Shown: one piece after another, positions 35,701 to 49,200 of the stretch | How the letters are laid out: each line of letters starts with the position of its first letter | Position numbering within the stretch: position 1 is the first letter of the stretch | Assembly: GCA_035582835.1 (NCBI GenBank) | Contig: JAYKAV010002009.1 | Span: 622,634-686,633, forward strand | Direction of reading: 5' to 3' | Source: Phoebastria nigripes | Lineage: Eukaryota; Chordata; Aves; Procellariiformes; Diomedeidae | DNA length: 64,000 nt | Notes under the pieces: model-generated | Database searches by the model: none | What the model saw: only the letters and a program-made list of their open reading frames with translations | What the model was told of the DNA's origin: nothing | Position numbers and translations under genes: made by a program

Positions 35701-38700
35701 GGGCATGGGGACCGTACCCGTCAATGCGTTGGCCCATTTGCAGGGCTGGCCCATGCCTTGGAAGCTGCACACATGGGATGTGAAAACAAAACACAAAGGT
35801 CCTTGAATTAATCTCAGCTTCATTATTCCAGTGGCAGTCTGTAGGAGACGCAAAGGGTTTGCTGTCCATGGTATGGAAAACTGCTCTTCATGGGGGCTGT
35901 CATCTGTGTGCATACATAGCTGTCATCCATGGGGGGTTTTGGCCTGATCTTTGTAGGCTGATCTGGTGGCCTTGTCACCGTGCTGCAGCCCCACTCTGCA
36001 GGTGAGGAGATGTGGGCTCCTGACCCCATCCTTCCTGCCGCTCGTTCCCACAGAGCCATTTTCCCCTCCTGCAGTGTGGAAGCAGATGGAGGGGACCTCC
36101 TTCCTCTCCTCTCCACATCTCACTCACCAGGCTCACACTGTGACTATGATAGCCAGATGGTTATGGGTCTTGCAGCGGGACACCCGCCTTGACCCCCAGC
36201 TGCTGTATGCAGCAGATTGGGGTCTCCCTTGGTGCACTCATGGCTGGAGCAGGATGTTGTGGTAGCAGATCAGCTTTCTGCCAAGCTTCAGCCTCCATCC
36301 TCCATCCACGGATTCACCCATCAAGCCATGCCTGCCCCATTGCTCCTGCCCCAGACAGGAAAGGGAGAGGAACACGTACAGGGTAGGTTTCCTTAGTGCT
36401 TCTGGTCCTGCTCACATTGCATCTCTTGGCTTTTCTGTGCAACTCCGAAGGCTCAGGAATTGCGATGTGTTTATAAGCAAGCTGAGATTCTTGGAGACCC
36501 ACAGATTCAAGGAATGGGTCTTTAAGGAGGAAAGTAACCCAGTGCCCCAAACTTGCTTGAAGGTCTCCAATAAGGGAGGGCTGTGGCTGCCTGCTCTCCC
36601 GGGCTTGTTGTGGACCAGTGCTGTGCTGTGCCAGCTGGAGCGTACTCCCACACACCCCCAGTGACTAAAGGAGAGCCCCAGGGGGGCGGTGGTGAACTGT
36701 GGGTGGGAGCGAGCTGGCAAGGGGTGGGATCCCCATCCCAGCACCCTGCGGCATCTGGGCACTGCTTCCACATCCACGGGCTGTCACCTGAAGGACTTCC
36801 CTAAGGCCTCAGCTATGCAGCTCCCAGCAGGACCGTAGGGACATTTTGATGTCCCCTTTTGCTGCCTGGCAAAGCCGTGGACAAGGACAGCTTTCGATGG
36901 GGAGAGCCAGCCCAGAACTGGCCACTTCTGCGGCAGCCTGGACAGAGGTGCCAGCCAGAAAGCGAGGTGCTGGCAAAGATATTTGTGTTGAAACCTCTCT
37001 GGCAAACATTTGGTGGTTTGTAGAGAACTGAAAGAATGAAAACTTTGCTTTAAAAACAAAACTTTCAGTTCTCAGTTGTTAGTTTGGGATTATTGATAAA
37101 AATCAAGCATGTTTTCATTGGCAGTGACTTTTCAGAGCAGGGTTTGGTGGCTAACCACCTGCTCCCTCCGCGGTCAACCAGAACTGTTTCGAAGGCATTT
37201 TTGCACCCCTGAGTCCCTGGTCTGTGTCCCCAGAGAGCTCCTGTCCCTCTGGACAGCACTGTGACACACAGCCCTGCCACCACGACAGCATCACAGATGT
37301 TCATCTGTGTCTGGCACGGGAAGGGATGCCATGTCTTTCCGTCTGCTGCTGCTCTGGACCCCTTCATGAGGGGGCTGTCCAGCCAGGTCCCCAGTAATCC
37401 ACCCCTCCAGGTTCCCAAAGCTTCACGTCTTATTTCATTCCTCAGCTTCTCTTCTGTTCTGCTGCTCCTTTCAGTCAAAAAAGGGCATGGAGCTTCTCAC
37501 TGGAGTCCCTATAGCAGCACTCAGGAAAACACTTTGCTGTCCAAACTGGGCTTAGACAACTGCCCCATTGCTCCCTGTGTCCCTCTGCTGCCAGCCCCCC
37601 AAGGTAGCTCCTGGGGCCTGGGACCATGGGAGCCTCTGGGAGGGCTACTTGTGATGCTCTGNTCTCCTCTTCTCCCAGGGAGAATCCTGTTCTGCTGCTG
37701 GCTGTAGGCAGATGAATGACCACAGTGCTGCAGAGAAGTCAGGCAGCTGACAAAGCTGCCAACGTGGAAATTATTTNTAAAGGAGTCTGTGTGCCTTTTT
37801 TGTTAACAATTATATTTGTGGTCAAATAGCGTCTGTGTCACCAGAAGACTGTTTTCGTGGCAGTTCTGCTGCTCCCGTCTGAATCCTCAAATGTCAGTGG
37901 GCTGGAGGGCTCCTTCTCCTCTTATTTGAAGATGGTATTTATTTCTCCTCTGTTAACATTTTTTAGAGCCTGCTAGAGAGCCTTGAAGACAAGTGCTGGC
38001 TCTGCTTTCACATCGGACAAAATGCATGTATTGAGTCATTCTTCACCGCTCCAGCTGTGAAGCTCCTTTGAGGCAGTGAGGTGACACGGTGGCAATGGAC
38101 TTTGAAAGGACAGGTTTCCAGATGGGAAGATGACAGGCTGGCAGTGCAAAACTCCCTGCAATGACCTTCCAGCTCCACCAAAACAGAAGCAGGCTCCGAG
38201 AAGACATCAGTGTGGCAGGAGATCTCCTGAGGTCCAGAGGTGGTTGTCCACTTTGAGAGTGATTGAGCAGAGGACAAAACCACCACCTGCCTCTGAGCTT
38301 CTCACCCTTGGTGAACCCAACTGTTTTGTTTACTGATGTATAAAGAAGAAACCAGCAGTGGTACAAAGGGACGCCCCAGTTGCTCGTCCTTCATGGCATG
38401 GTTATCTGCAGCTCAGAGCGGACAGAGGATGCCATGGTTGGTCGGTGCACAGGACCTTCCCTTGGACCCTTCCCATGGTGTTTTGAGGGTGCAATGCATT
38501 TATAACCGATCCATCGTTGCCTTCATGAGTCCCCATTTCAGCCTGTGTCACATCCACTTTTCAGTGTCAAACATATTAGTGCTGTGGCTTGTGCATCTCA
38601 AGTTTTCAGTTGTGATTTCTCAAAAATTGGATGAGTACCAACAGGCAAATAACGACAACAAGGTACCACCCTACCACAAAAATACACTGCAATTTTGGGA

Positions 38701-39460
38701 CCAGGTTTGATAGGATTCTGCCAACGGATCTGAGTTGAATTTTGCTCATTGTGAGACCTAGTTGTTGGGGCTCGTTTCCTGTCTTTCCCCCTTTCTTGTT
38801 TTTTTGTGGTGTAACAAAGCTCTGTGAAGCTTAACATTAGAAATGGGTTAGGACTTTACTGAACCATGCATGGATATTTTAAAGGCATTTTGGAGAACAT
38901 CTTCTTGTATCATTCACTCAAAAAATGTAATGAACCAAGTAAAATGTAGTTAAAATTCAGATGACTAAGCTTATCTAGATTTTAATCGAACAAGTCTTTG
39001 TGGGTAATACCTTATACCAACACATACTTTCTGAATTTGTATACATGCATACAGGTGAAAGAGTTGTTTTCATAGCTGGAAGGGGAAAATATGACCTTTC
39101 TGAAATTCTGAAACTTCCCCCTGCTCTCTGAAAANGGAAAAAATCCAATGAAAAACACTCTGAGAGATTTCTTTTGCAGATTAGGGAGGGAACTTTTAAC
39201 CTACAGTCAAGGGAAGCTCAAACTGTGTTCTGCAAGAGGCCTCAGTAGTCCATACAGCAGATGATAAATGATCCCTGTATTAGGTTTGAGGACTCAGCAG
39301 GACTCTGCAATCAGGAGATGGGCTGCAAAATTATGAGGTTTTAAAACTTTTCAGCTCCTCCTGTTTGCCTCCTTGTTTCAGAGTCTTAAAGGGTCAAAGA
39401 CCTTTTCAAACTTCCTCTTGTTACCTTCAACGTTAGAAACATAACATTTGTCTTACTGAC
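29800..39460. other. intergenic stretch upstream of EDEM2, no assignable gene
   Basis: No exon, tRNA or repeat family is recognisable. AT-rich segments around 30995-31320, 32290-32900 and 33380-33700 stand out from GC-richer surroundings and resemble conserved noncoding elements. Open frames up to 170 codons occur but have no splice context or family resemblance. Confidence 0.6.
30933..30944 (+). promoter_or_regulatory. CTCF-like core motif
   Basis: CCACTAGGTGTC matches the CTCF core CCASYAGRKGGC at 11 of 12 positions, 1.5 kb upstream of EDEM2. Similar one-mismatch matches are at 46551-46562 (minus) and 53523-53534 (plus). Motif-level evidence only. Confidence 0.22.
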
Positions 39461-39461
39461 A

Positions 39462-39571
39462 GCTGAGATTTTTAACTGAACCGCATGGCTTCAGGCTGAG
39501 ATTTTTAACTGAACCGCATGGCTTCAGGCTGAGATTTTTAACTGAACTGCATGGCTTCAGGCTGAGATTTT
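39462..39571. repeat. 33-bp minisatellite, 3.3 copies
   Basis: Units at 39462-39494, 39495-39527 and 39528-39560, then 11 bases of a fourth. The first two copies are identical; the third has one C-to-T change. The unit begins GCTGAGATTTTTAACTGAAC. Confidence 0.96.
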
Positions 39572-42500
39572 AGGAAACAAAGCAAATCTCCTGGGAGCCG
39601 CTGGTGCTTGGCCAAAGCAGTGGAAATTCAGGGTACATCACACCCCCAGGACCTGATCCTTCTCCAGGCACTGCCACGTGCGGCGCTTGGCTCTTCTCGA
39701 GATTTTGGATAAGTTTGGTTGTGGTCAGGCTGACACCCGAGCATCGTTGGCATGAGCGCCCGTGCTGCCTGCACGCCAGCTGGGGCTCGCCGGGGTGGTT
39801 GTGGAGCAGCATTGCAGGCAGGGAGCACCAGCCGAGCGGTACAGCAGCCCAGCCTGGGGTCCCACTGCATCCGTGGGGCTGGCCACCCCACAGGGGCTGG
39901 AGTTGTGACTTTTTGGGGGTCTGCTGGTGTCACCCGAACCGCCCAGCTTGCCCCAGGAGCGCCCTGTGGCTCTCTAGCCGTGCCGCTGCCGAAGCAGGTG
40001 TTGTGGAGGTGAACCGGCCAGCTCATCTCATAACTACTGTCATCGCAGCACGGCGTTGGGAAATGAAGCGGCACAGCGATAGAGATCAGAGGTGCTTGTG
40101 CTCCATGCTGTGCGCTGCGAGCGGTGGGTGAGGAGCGGTTACTCCACTCTGCAGTGCTGCGTTTGCGATTACAAACACGTTCGTGCTATGGGCTGCGGTG
40201 GAAACGTGGCTTTCTGACATTTCTCATGAGAAGCGAGACTTGCCCCTTCCAGCCCTCGGCACGACCAGTAGCCAGGCCAGGACAGCACCGGGGCTGCGGC
40301 TACGGCTCTNCCCTTCGCACCTATGCCTGCCTCCTTCCAGACCCTCCTGGGAGCAGATGGTCCTGGCATGGTCCTTCCCCACATCCCCGGGAGGTTCACT
40401 CCTGCCCAGCCCTTGCTGCAGTGAGGGTCTCCCTGTCTCTCCACTCACCACTCTCCTTTTGAATAACTAGAAGGGGTAAATGCTCTTTTACTGGAGCAGC
40501 CAGCTCAAACTTGGTCATCAGCCTCCTTACTGAGAGCCCCTAAGCACTGGGGATTTTGTTTCATCTCTGATTTTTACCAGCTGTTCTTCCCACACCAGAG
40601 AAACCTTTTTCAAGGTTTCAGAATTTTTTCAGAAAACCTAGCACGTTGCAGGGAAAAATTCCAGTTCTGACAAATCCACACTTTCCAATGTTGCCAAATG
40701 CTCCAGAATAGAGTAATTAGGAAATTCTCATTTGCCTCCACCTGGCCTAGTCTTATTAAAATAGAAAGTCCTGATTTTGCATGTTTCCCCCATTAAGACC
40801 ATGGCTGCTGTCAGGCTCCTCCAACCTCAGTTTGCTGCTGTGGCCAGCTGTGCCACCGACCGTCTCTGGATGATGGCATTGCAGGGGCTGATGCCATGAC
40901 CTACTGCAGAGCTGAGCTTTGTTTTTAACTGTACAATCAACCACACTTGTTTTCCTGCCTAAACAGGACTTATGAACAGGTGGAATTAGCTAGCGAGGTA
41001 CATCCAGTTGGTGGAGGTGCCGTAAAACATTACCGTCGAAAGAGGAGAGAAGGAGTGTGGGAAGAAGAAAGGGATGTTTTGTTTGCAGTGAAGCACTTCT
41101 TCGTTCATATAGACTTGAGCTGAAACAAGTCCATTAGCTCTTCGTCGCTGCAGAGACCTGCCCTTGCTGCTCATTTCCAAGCCTTGCTATGGCCCCTGAG
41201 AGCTCTGCTCCTGTGAGGACAGAGGTGTTTTGGGACCATTGACCCCTGTAGCACCTGGAGGCACACCTGGCAGGGCCAGCAGGAGCCCCTCACTGTTTTC
41301 ATGAGCGAAAGGCGAGTTGGGTTGGTTGTGCATGCCCAAGCATCTGCCATGCTCTGCTCCTGTGCAGACATGGGGGCTGTGGCAGGAGGCTCTGTGGCCC
41401 CTGGTAGGCAGAGGGCAGGGCAAGTGTTCCCTTGGCCAAGGACACTGCCAGCCCATGAACAAGCCTTGTGCTTTCACTGTGCCCCTCAGTAGCCGCAGGG
41501 TGTGATGGGATGGCTGCTGAGGGGCAGAGATGTTCATTCTGCCATGTTGGTACCAAAGGGTGGGATTTCCCTTGGGTTTCTATGGGTTTCCACTGGTAAT
41601 GACAAGCAGGTCACTCTGCTGTCATTGAAAGTGTTAGATATGTAGAAGAAAGGTTTTGGAGCACTTTCCTCTGCCTTGTGATGCCAGGGAGAGCTCCCTG
41701 GCACCTGCCTGTGTTTTTTAGCAGCCTCCCCTTCCCCACCTCAGGGGCAGGGAGAGATGCGCAGCCAGTGTAGGACACGGGGACACTGTACCTGCATGTC
41801 TCCTGGCCAAGGCTGGCTGGGATGTTGGTGCAGACCCTGTGGGAAACACCCTTCTCCATGAGAAGGACCATGCAGTGCCTCTGCCTAAGCAATTTGGGGA
41901 CCACTGACCAACCCTGCCAGTGCCCAGGTGGGAAACCCTCATTGCTCACCAATGAGAAGTGGCAGAAGGTGACTTTTTCTCAAAAGCCCCGTGAAGACTT
42001 TTCCCCTTCCAGTCTTTGTCTTGAGTCTTGCTGGACGTGTGTCCAACAACNGGCACAGCAAGACCTTTTACTGCACTGCCACAGCCTGACACTGGGAAAT
42101 GCAGTCATACATCAAAGCCAGCAAATATGAAATAAAAAATGGGTTTTAAAAAAGGCTACTGAGGAAACAAAGCTTCCAGATCTTGTATAACCCCTCTTGT
42201 CTGGGCTGGTAGCAGCAGCAAGTGAGCTTTGGATCCTTTCACCACCGTTTGTAAGGCATAGAAGAAAATGATGCATTACAAAATCATAATGAACTGGTGG
42301 CCCTTTCTTTGGGAAGGCTTAGCAAGGCTTTGGAGGCTGGGAAGCGATGGCCATTTTGCTGTGGGGATGTTTTGCTTTTCCTATGCACATGTGCCCCAAT
42401 TTGGCTGGATCACAAACCCTTGGAGAAATCTCATTTAGCATACACTCAGTAGAGGGGTCAGTAATAGTTTTGCATCTCCTGTCTACACTGGCCAAGGCTG

Positions 42501-42721
42501 GGAGGTGGGTTCCCCTGGGTGCTCCATGGCCCTTTCCCAAGCACTGAGCAGGAGAGCTGGGCTGCAGCAAGGAAGAGGGCATGGGAAGGGGTCTACGACA
42601 AAGATTCCAAAGCTTGTGAGGCGCTGGGGCTGGAGCTGGGCAGCTGGGAAATTGCTTGGCTAAGGGAGCTGTGGTTGGGGTGGGAGCAGTGCCGGCGTGG
42701 TTTGGTGAGACCCACAGCTTT

Positions 42722-42777
42722 CTTCACAGAGGTCTGTGAAGTTTCCAGCCGTGCTAATAAATCACGTGGGTGTGATT
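42722..42777. promoter_or_regulatory. paired palindromes with E-box in an AT-rich island
   Basis: CTTCACAG-AGGT-CTGTGAAG (42722-42741) is followed 18 bp later by AATCAC-GTGGGT-GTGATT (42760-42777), which contains CACGTG (42763-42768). The density of dyad symmetry suggests a factor-binding element; no direct evidence of function. Confidence 0.25.
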
Positions 42778-45700
42778 ATAATGACAAAGGAAATAATTAC
42801 TTCATTGCGTTTTCTTCTTAGGAAACTCATCTCATCGCACCCCAGTGCCTGTGAACAAAGCGGTGAGGAGTTTGCAAGTCCAGAGTGTGGGAGTGAATTC
42901 AGACTGCCAGAGCGCAAGTCGTCTGCGTCGGTTGCGAGTGCGAGAGCTACAGCAGCCAGGGCTCGAGTCCTGCAGGTTGAAGAAGGTCATTCAGAAGTCA
43001 CCATAGGGCAAAAACCTGTGAGCCAGATCCTGCCTGATGCTAAGGCAGCTCTTCGTTATGTGGCTATCCCAAATCACCCTCAAGTCCGCCAGCTGCCTGT
43101 GAAGACCTGCTGAGCACCCAAAGTCAGCAGGTTTTGGCCATGAACACCATTAATAAGCTCTTAGTGGGACAGCAATTTCAGAGAGCTGATCTAAGCCTGG
43201 CCACTGTATAAACAATGGCTTTATTTAGTACGTGTCTATCTCAGCCCACCGTTAGAAGTTAAAATCGTTCCTTACTGATGGGAAATTAAACACAGCTTTG
43301 AAAAAAATATATCCTGGTGATGGGCTTTGTTTTGCATTTCTTTGTGACAAAAGTGATTAAACTGCTAAATCACAGCTGCTTTTCTCATAAAAAAGACAAA
43401 GCACCTTTAGATCCCTACATCATTTCAAGAGTTGCAGAAAGCTCTAGGTAAATGGGAGTGATTTGATCTATCTTGGTTTTATCGCTGTATCTCCTACACC
43501 CACAGGCTCCCGAGCAGGGTGTATTTGCTGTCTCATGGCCTAATAGCTTCCTGTGTTACTCATAACTTAAACACTGAGAAGGAGATAAGGGATTGGGTTT
43601 GGTTTGTTTCCTTTAAGAAGAAATGAACATTAATAAATATCTCATTACCAGAAAGTGTCATAGTGAAAGTACAGAGCTTTCTCCTGTTCCACAGTTGGCT
43701 CTTCAATTTTCACCGTGGTTAAAGAGCAACATGAAAACCCTGAAAAATGATCCCAGTCACACTCAGCTGAGTTTTCAATAACTGCTGGATCAGATATTGC
43801 TGAGCACCTATCACGGGAGATGATCGGATAGGGGCAGCAAACTGCTGCAGCCTTTGCTCGGCACAAATTATTCCCCAGTAATGTCCACTAAAATGGTGAA
43901 AATTTGCCGTTGCAGCACCTGTGATCTCTGGTATTTCAAAAAGCTCTTGAGACCTCGGGCCCCGATGTTGGTTGCGAGGAGCCCTGGTCCTGCTGTGAGC
44001 CACTTCCCGCAAGACCTCCTGTCGCAACCGTTGCTTCAGCTCGTCTTGCTCCAGAGAGAACAACTGACGAGGGTCTCCTCCACCAACCTCATTTCAAGGA
44101 GAGATGGATGTTGATGCCCCGAAAGCATGGGCTGGCCATGGAGGTGGCCAAGGGATCTGCTGCACTGGAAGGCACTTGTGGTGGCTGTCAGTCAGGTCTC
44201 CAATCTTCTGGCCATCAGGCTTCGTTCATGGTTGTCTCCCAGGTGGGAGTGAAGATGCCTCTGCTGCGAAGGGTGGCTGAAAAGGGCACCAAGAAGGCCT
44301 GCCTAGAAATGAAGCTGAGGAAGGGAGAAAGAGAGGGGACCACCAAGCTTGGGGTGAGAGGGAGCAGTGCAGAGGATGGGAGAGAAACAGTGAGTCAGGA
44401 CTGTCCCCAGGCAGGGGATATACAAGACCNCTGGCAAGGAAACTGTCCGCTGTCCTGGCTTCAGCCACACTTGGGATGTGAGTCTCTCTGGAATGGAGAA
44501 TGGGAGTCATTGCCAAAATCACCCCACAGATCCTCAAAAGATGACATAAGCCAAAGAGGCAACACAGGCTGTCCTGGATAAACCCCAACAAATCCACTGC
44601 TGAGTGGAAAAAGCCAGCGACAGAGAGATGCCAGAGAGCATGGGCTTTCATGCTCAGTTCCCCGTTGGGGAGGGGTGATATCAAATCCAACAAGCAGCTC
44701 CATGCTGGGCNCTGGTGGCAGGGGTGATTTGATGCCTGGGTTTGGATGGCAAATGCTTTTGGGCAAACCATGTTCTCCAGCACCGTGAGAACAGGAGAAG
44801 CGAATAAGCAGCGTGCTGCTCATGTTTGAAAGGTCCAGGTACGGGAGGCNAGAGATCTCAGGGGAACAGCAGCTTCCTTTTAAAATATATATATAACACA
44901 CAGCCAGGAGTGGGGAGTGAAGAGGAAAGCTTGAAAAATGGGTGAGTGAACAAGAAAGGGTCAGAAAGCAGAGAAAGATCCACCTCCTAAAACTGCTAAA
45001 AGTCTCATGACTTTTAGGCCAATCTCCTGACACATGACTCCGAATTTTAAAACGTGGGGTTGGCAATACTGTGGATTATTTGTTACAAATGATTTACAAG
45101 GCTCTTCAGAGGGAAATAAATTTCACAGGACAGTGCCTCCAGGGAAAATAATATGTATCTGGATGGGTGATTCATCATTCTGTATTAAGCCCATAAGCTC
45201 AACTGACATCGAAGTATACCTGATAATCTCTTATCTAAATAATTTCCCCTTGAAATCCTCCATCTGTGCAGCTTTGTGCTGTTGATGTGAGGATAAACTG
45301 TTGGGCCAGAACTTCTGCTGGGGAAACTGGTCTTGTCACGGCACGGTTGAGATGGAGGGCTGCTGAGTCCTCCCCAGAAGACCCCCATACCACGTTAGGT
45401 TACATGGAAGGCACCAATGGTGTCAGATAGCCACAGAGAGGTGGAGGACGGTAGGGGTAGAGGCCTGCTCTTCACTTTTTGGAAATCTGGGTCCCTTTAA
45501 AGCTTCTGAGGATGACCCACCTGGTCGTGTCTTGGCTCATGATCAGTACCAGAGAAAGCTAAGAGCTTTCTGCAGAGCCTTCATCTAGCTTGGCCAACAG
45601 GGAGTTTTCCCCATGCTTCAAGAGATAGTAATTGTCTTCATCCTGAGACATTTCACCAGATTTCTCCAAAACTTTTCTTTGCTACTGTCAGTCTGGGTCA

Positions 45701-46214
45701 TCTTCGTTAGCCATCCTGGGATGAGGTCAGGCCCAAATTCTGGGCTTCCAAATCAGCTTCCACTGGTGATGCTGAAAACATCAAACAAACCCCAGCCCCC
45801 AGTAGTCTCCCCCAAATTCCTTTTTTTGCCTTCCTCTCAGCATCCTCTTTTTTCTGCTGGCGCAGACACAGGGGTTTCTTTGTCACNGGGCTCCAGGGGC
45901 TGTTTTTTTACGGGGGATGCTGGCCATGTGTAGGTCGTCATTATTGCGTGCTGTGTGTTGGGGCAGGACAGCTTCAGCTGTGATGGGAGTAGAGCTTGGA
46001 AAGGCTGTCATGGATCTGGACGTGGGCCCTTCGGGGGTCCTACAGCACCCTCCCATCATGTGTCTTTACAGCCATGCTGCAAACCAGGGACACTTGGCAG
46101 GGAATGTGAAAGGTGCATCTTTTCCCCTGGCCAAGCTGCCACTGTGGTCTGCGCACGGCCGGCTGGGACCTGGTTTGGCAGGGTGACGTGATGCTTGTGC
46201 TACCGAATTCAAGA

Positions 46215-46229
46215 AATTAGTCACTAATT
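46215..46229. promoter_or_regulatory. dyad of TAAT homeodomain-like sites
   Basis: AATTAG-TCA-CTAATT places two ATTA cores in opposite orientation with a three-base centre, as bound by paired-type homeodomain dimers. The surrounding 46195-46440 is AT-rich relative to its flanks. Confidence 0.25.
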
Positions 46230-49200
46230 ATAGCAGCCGCTCACAGTGTCCCCAATAATGTAGTATCTGAGAAGGTCACGAACCCTGTGAATCACCTATG
46301 AATCCACATGTAACTCCGGTAAAATAACAGGAAATATAGGCATAATGAGACGTCACCCCATTGCTGATTATGCCGATAGTATGTACCGTGCTTGTTCCTT
46401 TACCATGGAAACAGGTTTGGATGGGACCCAAAAGGGTAAATGCTCTGCAGCTACCTCTCTTTGAATTCAGGCTGCAGGTTTGCCTCCTTGCCTGGCTTGC
46501 AGGGTTAACTGGAGCCCCGTGCCAGCAGCCCCACAGCTCACAGATTGCTGGACCTCTGCTGGCCCTGAGCAGCCGAGAGGACATCTGCAGAAAACTTCCA
46601 TCCAGCCCCAATTATACCCCCCATAGTCATGGTCAGCCTGGAGAGGTGGAGGCATGCAGCCGGGCTCTGCGTCCTGGCGAAGGCACAGAGCCCCATCTCT
46701 CTGGGGTGGGCAGGGACCCATCCACCCTAGACAAGCTCCAGGATGGAGAGGTGGGGAGCCGCTTCCCGCAGTGCCAGTATCCAGGTCCCCTTCCCAGCAC
46801 GGCTCGCTGCCGCTGACACAGTTTCTGTGCTGGCGTAGCGTGCGGCAGCAGGGCACGGTTGCCAGTAAGCAGCGTAACTAGAGCCTCTCAGATGTGGTTA
46901 TTTTGTTTTTCTCCCATCTTCTCCACAGGGGAAAGCTGCGAGCAGAGCTTGCTGCTGGTAGTTTTGATGCGTCAGGAGAAGGGGGCTCACATTGAAGTCT
47001 TCCTCTTCCACCCCGCATCTGTCCCGCAGGAGATGGGCACAAAAGCTGTGTCTGGCCCTGTTTCAGGCAGGCTCCTCTGCCCATCAGCATCCATGATGCT
47101 CCCTCTGTGCTACCTCGTGAGCCCCACCGCCCGCACCCGTGAAGCTGCTCGGCTCCCCNGCTCCTCTCCATCCCTGCCAGGAGCCCCTCGCCCTCTCCCA
47201 GCTTCTCCCCACCTCCTCCTCACCATCCTCCTGGCACCCCACAAGCCATTGTCCCCCTCACTTTTCCCTCTCTGACTCCTCAAACCCCATCTTGATTTCC
47301 CCCATCCTCCCTGCCCCTCGCTCAGCCTGCGTGGCTGCATGAGCACCCCTCTGTTGGCATGAAATTCAGCAAACCCAGGGCGTTTTGGAAGGGCTGAAGG
47401 GATCTGTGAATTTGCTTTGAATATAGCAACGTGTTTTGGCTAAAGGGAACAGGAGAACATTCTGAAAATGTCAAAATATTTTGTTTAGGCATTTTTTAAA
47501 CAAAATGTTTCACTTGGTAGTTGACAAAAAAAAGAAAAAAAAAAGAAAAAAATCGGTTCAAAATCTCCAAAGCAAAACTTTCCCNCTTTTGTTTTGAGAT
47601 GGCACCTGCATGTAAGAATTCAAACTACAAAGGCACAAAAGCTGTTTTCAATAGTAAATAATGTCCAGGCACCCATGGGAGTTTCTTTGGTGGAAGTCAA
47701 AATGTTTCAAAGGGAGTCAAAACATTCTCTGATTTTATTTTTTGCCCAGTTTCACTTGGGGGAGGAAAAAAAATCTGTCCTTGATGGGCCTGGATCAAGG
47801 ACTCCTGTTCATTGTTATGTTGGCCACTAAGTAGAAATAATTATGACAACACATGTGGCTTGCTAGGGAGCTCAAATCTACTTCTCACATTAGAGAGGGA
47901 ATTAATGCTGGGGTCACGTCCTCTGTGGTGACCCTCTCTCTCTCTGCTACTCTACTTCGGCTTCTCAGCCCGTAGGACGAAGGGGCCAGAGAAAATCTCT
48001 TTTCTCCGTGTCTAAGTTTGCTCCAGCCCATGCTCTGTCCTGGAGATCCTGTAGCTTTTTCTCAAGTGAGGCTGAAATTTCTTTGTGTTTTTCAGAGCCT
48101 TTCTTATTTCCTAATGTATCTGGCTCTCTGGCCCTTGTCTTCCTGTCTTCCCATCTCCACCAGCTNTCCTTGAACACCACCAGTGGGAGAGGAGCCCGGG
48201 GCCATGGTCTGTCTCCCCCCNCCCAGCGCTGGCTGCATTGAACCCCTTCTGAAAAGCCTTCAGATGACACACATCCCATTTTTTGCCTGGTTTTCTAAGG
48301 CAATGATGTGCTGCAGTTGTGCCAGCTGCCTATATGTCTTTCTGCCATCTCTCTGTCAGTCCCCCACAGAGCTTTTAGAGCGATGACTAATTTCAAGCAA
48401 ACTTGCCCGAAGACTGAGGTGGGAAGTTCCTGCGAGCACAGTGACAACCGGGAGCGGGGCTGGGGGGACCAAGCGGGAATGGGCAATCCCATGGCGTTTG
48501 GCCTCCTGGTGGCACCTCCAAGGCTTGGGTGGCTCTTCTGGTCCTGCTTGCCATCAGCTGTCAGATGAAACGTACAGATGAAACAAAACTATTCAGAGAC
48601 AAATGTTTTTGGTTAAACAAACTGTCCAGGTTCAGTGCAAAGAAACGGCAGAGAAGAGCCCTAGGTAAGTAAGCCAGGCTGGTGGGTTTGTGCTGTCTTC
48701 ACACCAGAAAGGTCAGGGCTGTGTTTCTGTCCATGGTAATGTTTTGCTATTCACCGCACAGTGGAAGGGTGGAAATCAGCCAGCCGCAGGGTGTCCCCCG
48801 GCCAAACCCCCCAGCCCTGGAGCCGGGTGGGTGCACGGCTGCAGTGCCTCAGCTTTCTTTTGGAGTGACAAGCCAACCCTTTGAGCAAAACCCACAGCCC
48901 TCCATCGCATGGCACCCTTGCGGGGTGGTTGGAAAGAGACCTTTGTGTTGAGGTGAGCAACNTCTGAGCTTTGCGGGGGCATATTTTCGCTGTTAGAATT
49001 ACAAACATTTTGATCAACATTTAATAGTCACTAGATTCTAGAGACCCACAGATTTTTATCTGCTGTCTCTTGTGGTGTTTAGGGGTTTTGCAGCAGTTTT
49101 GCAGATCAGAGTCTGATGTATTACAGCTTGCCCTTGGACCACAGTGATGTGAGTGTAGTTTTGAGTGTGAACTCCTAGGCAGACAGCCCCATCTTTCCTA

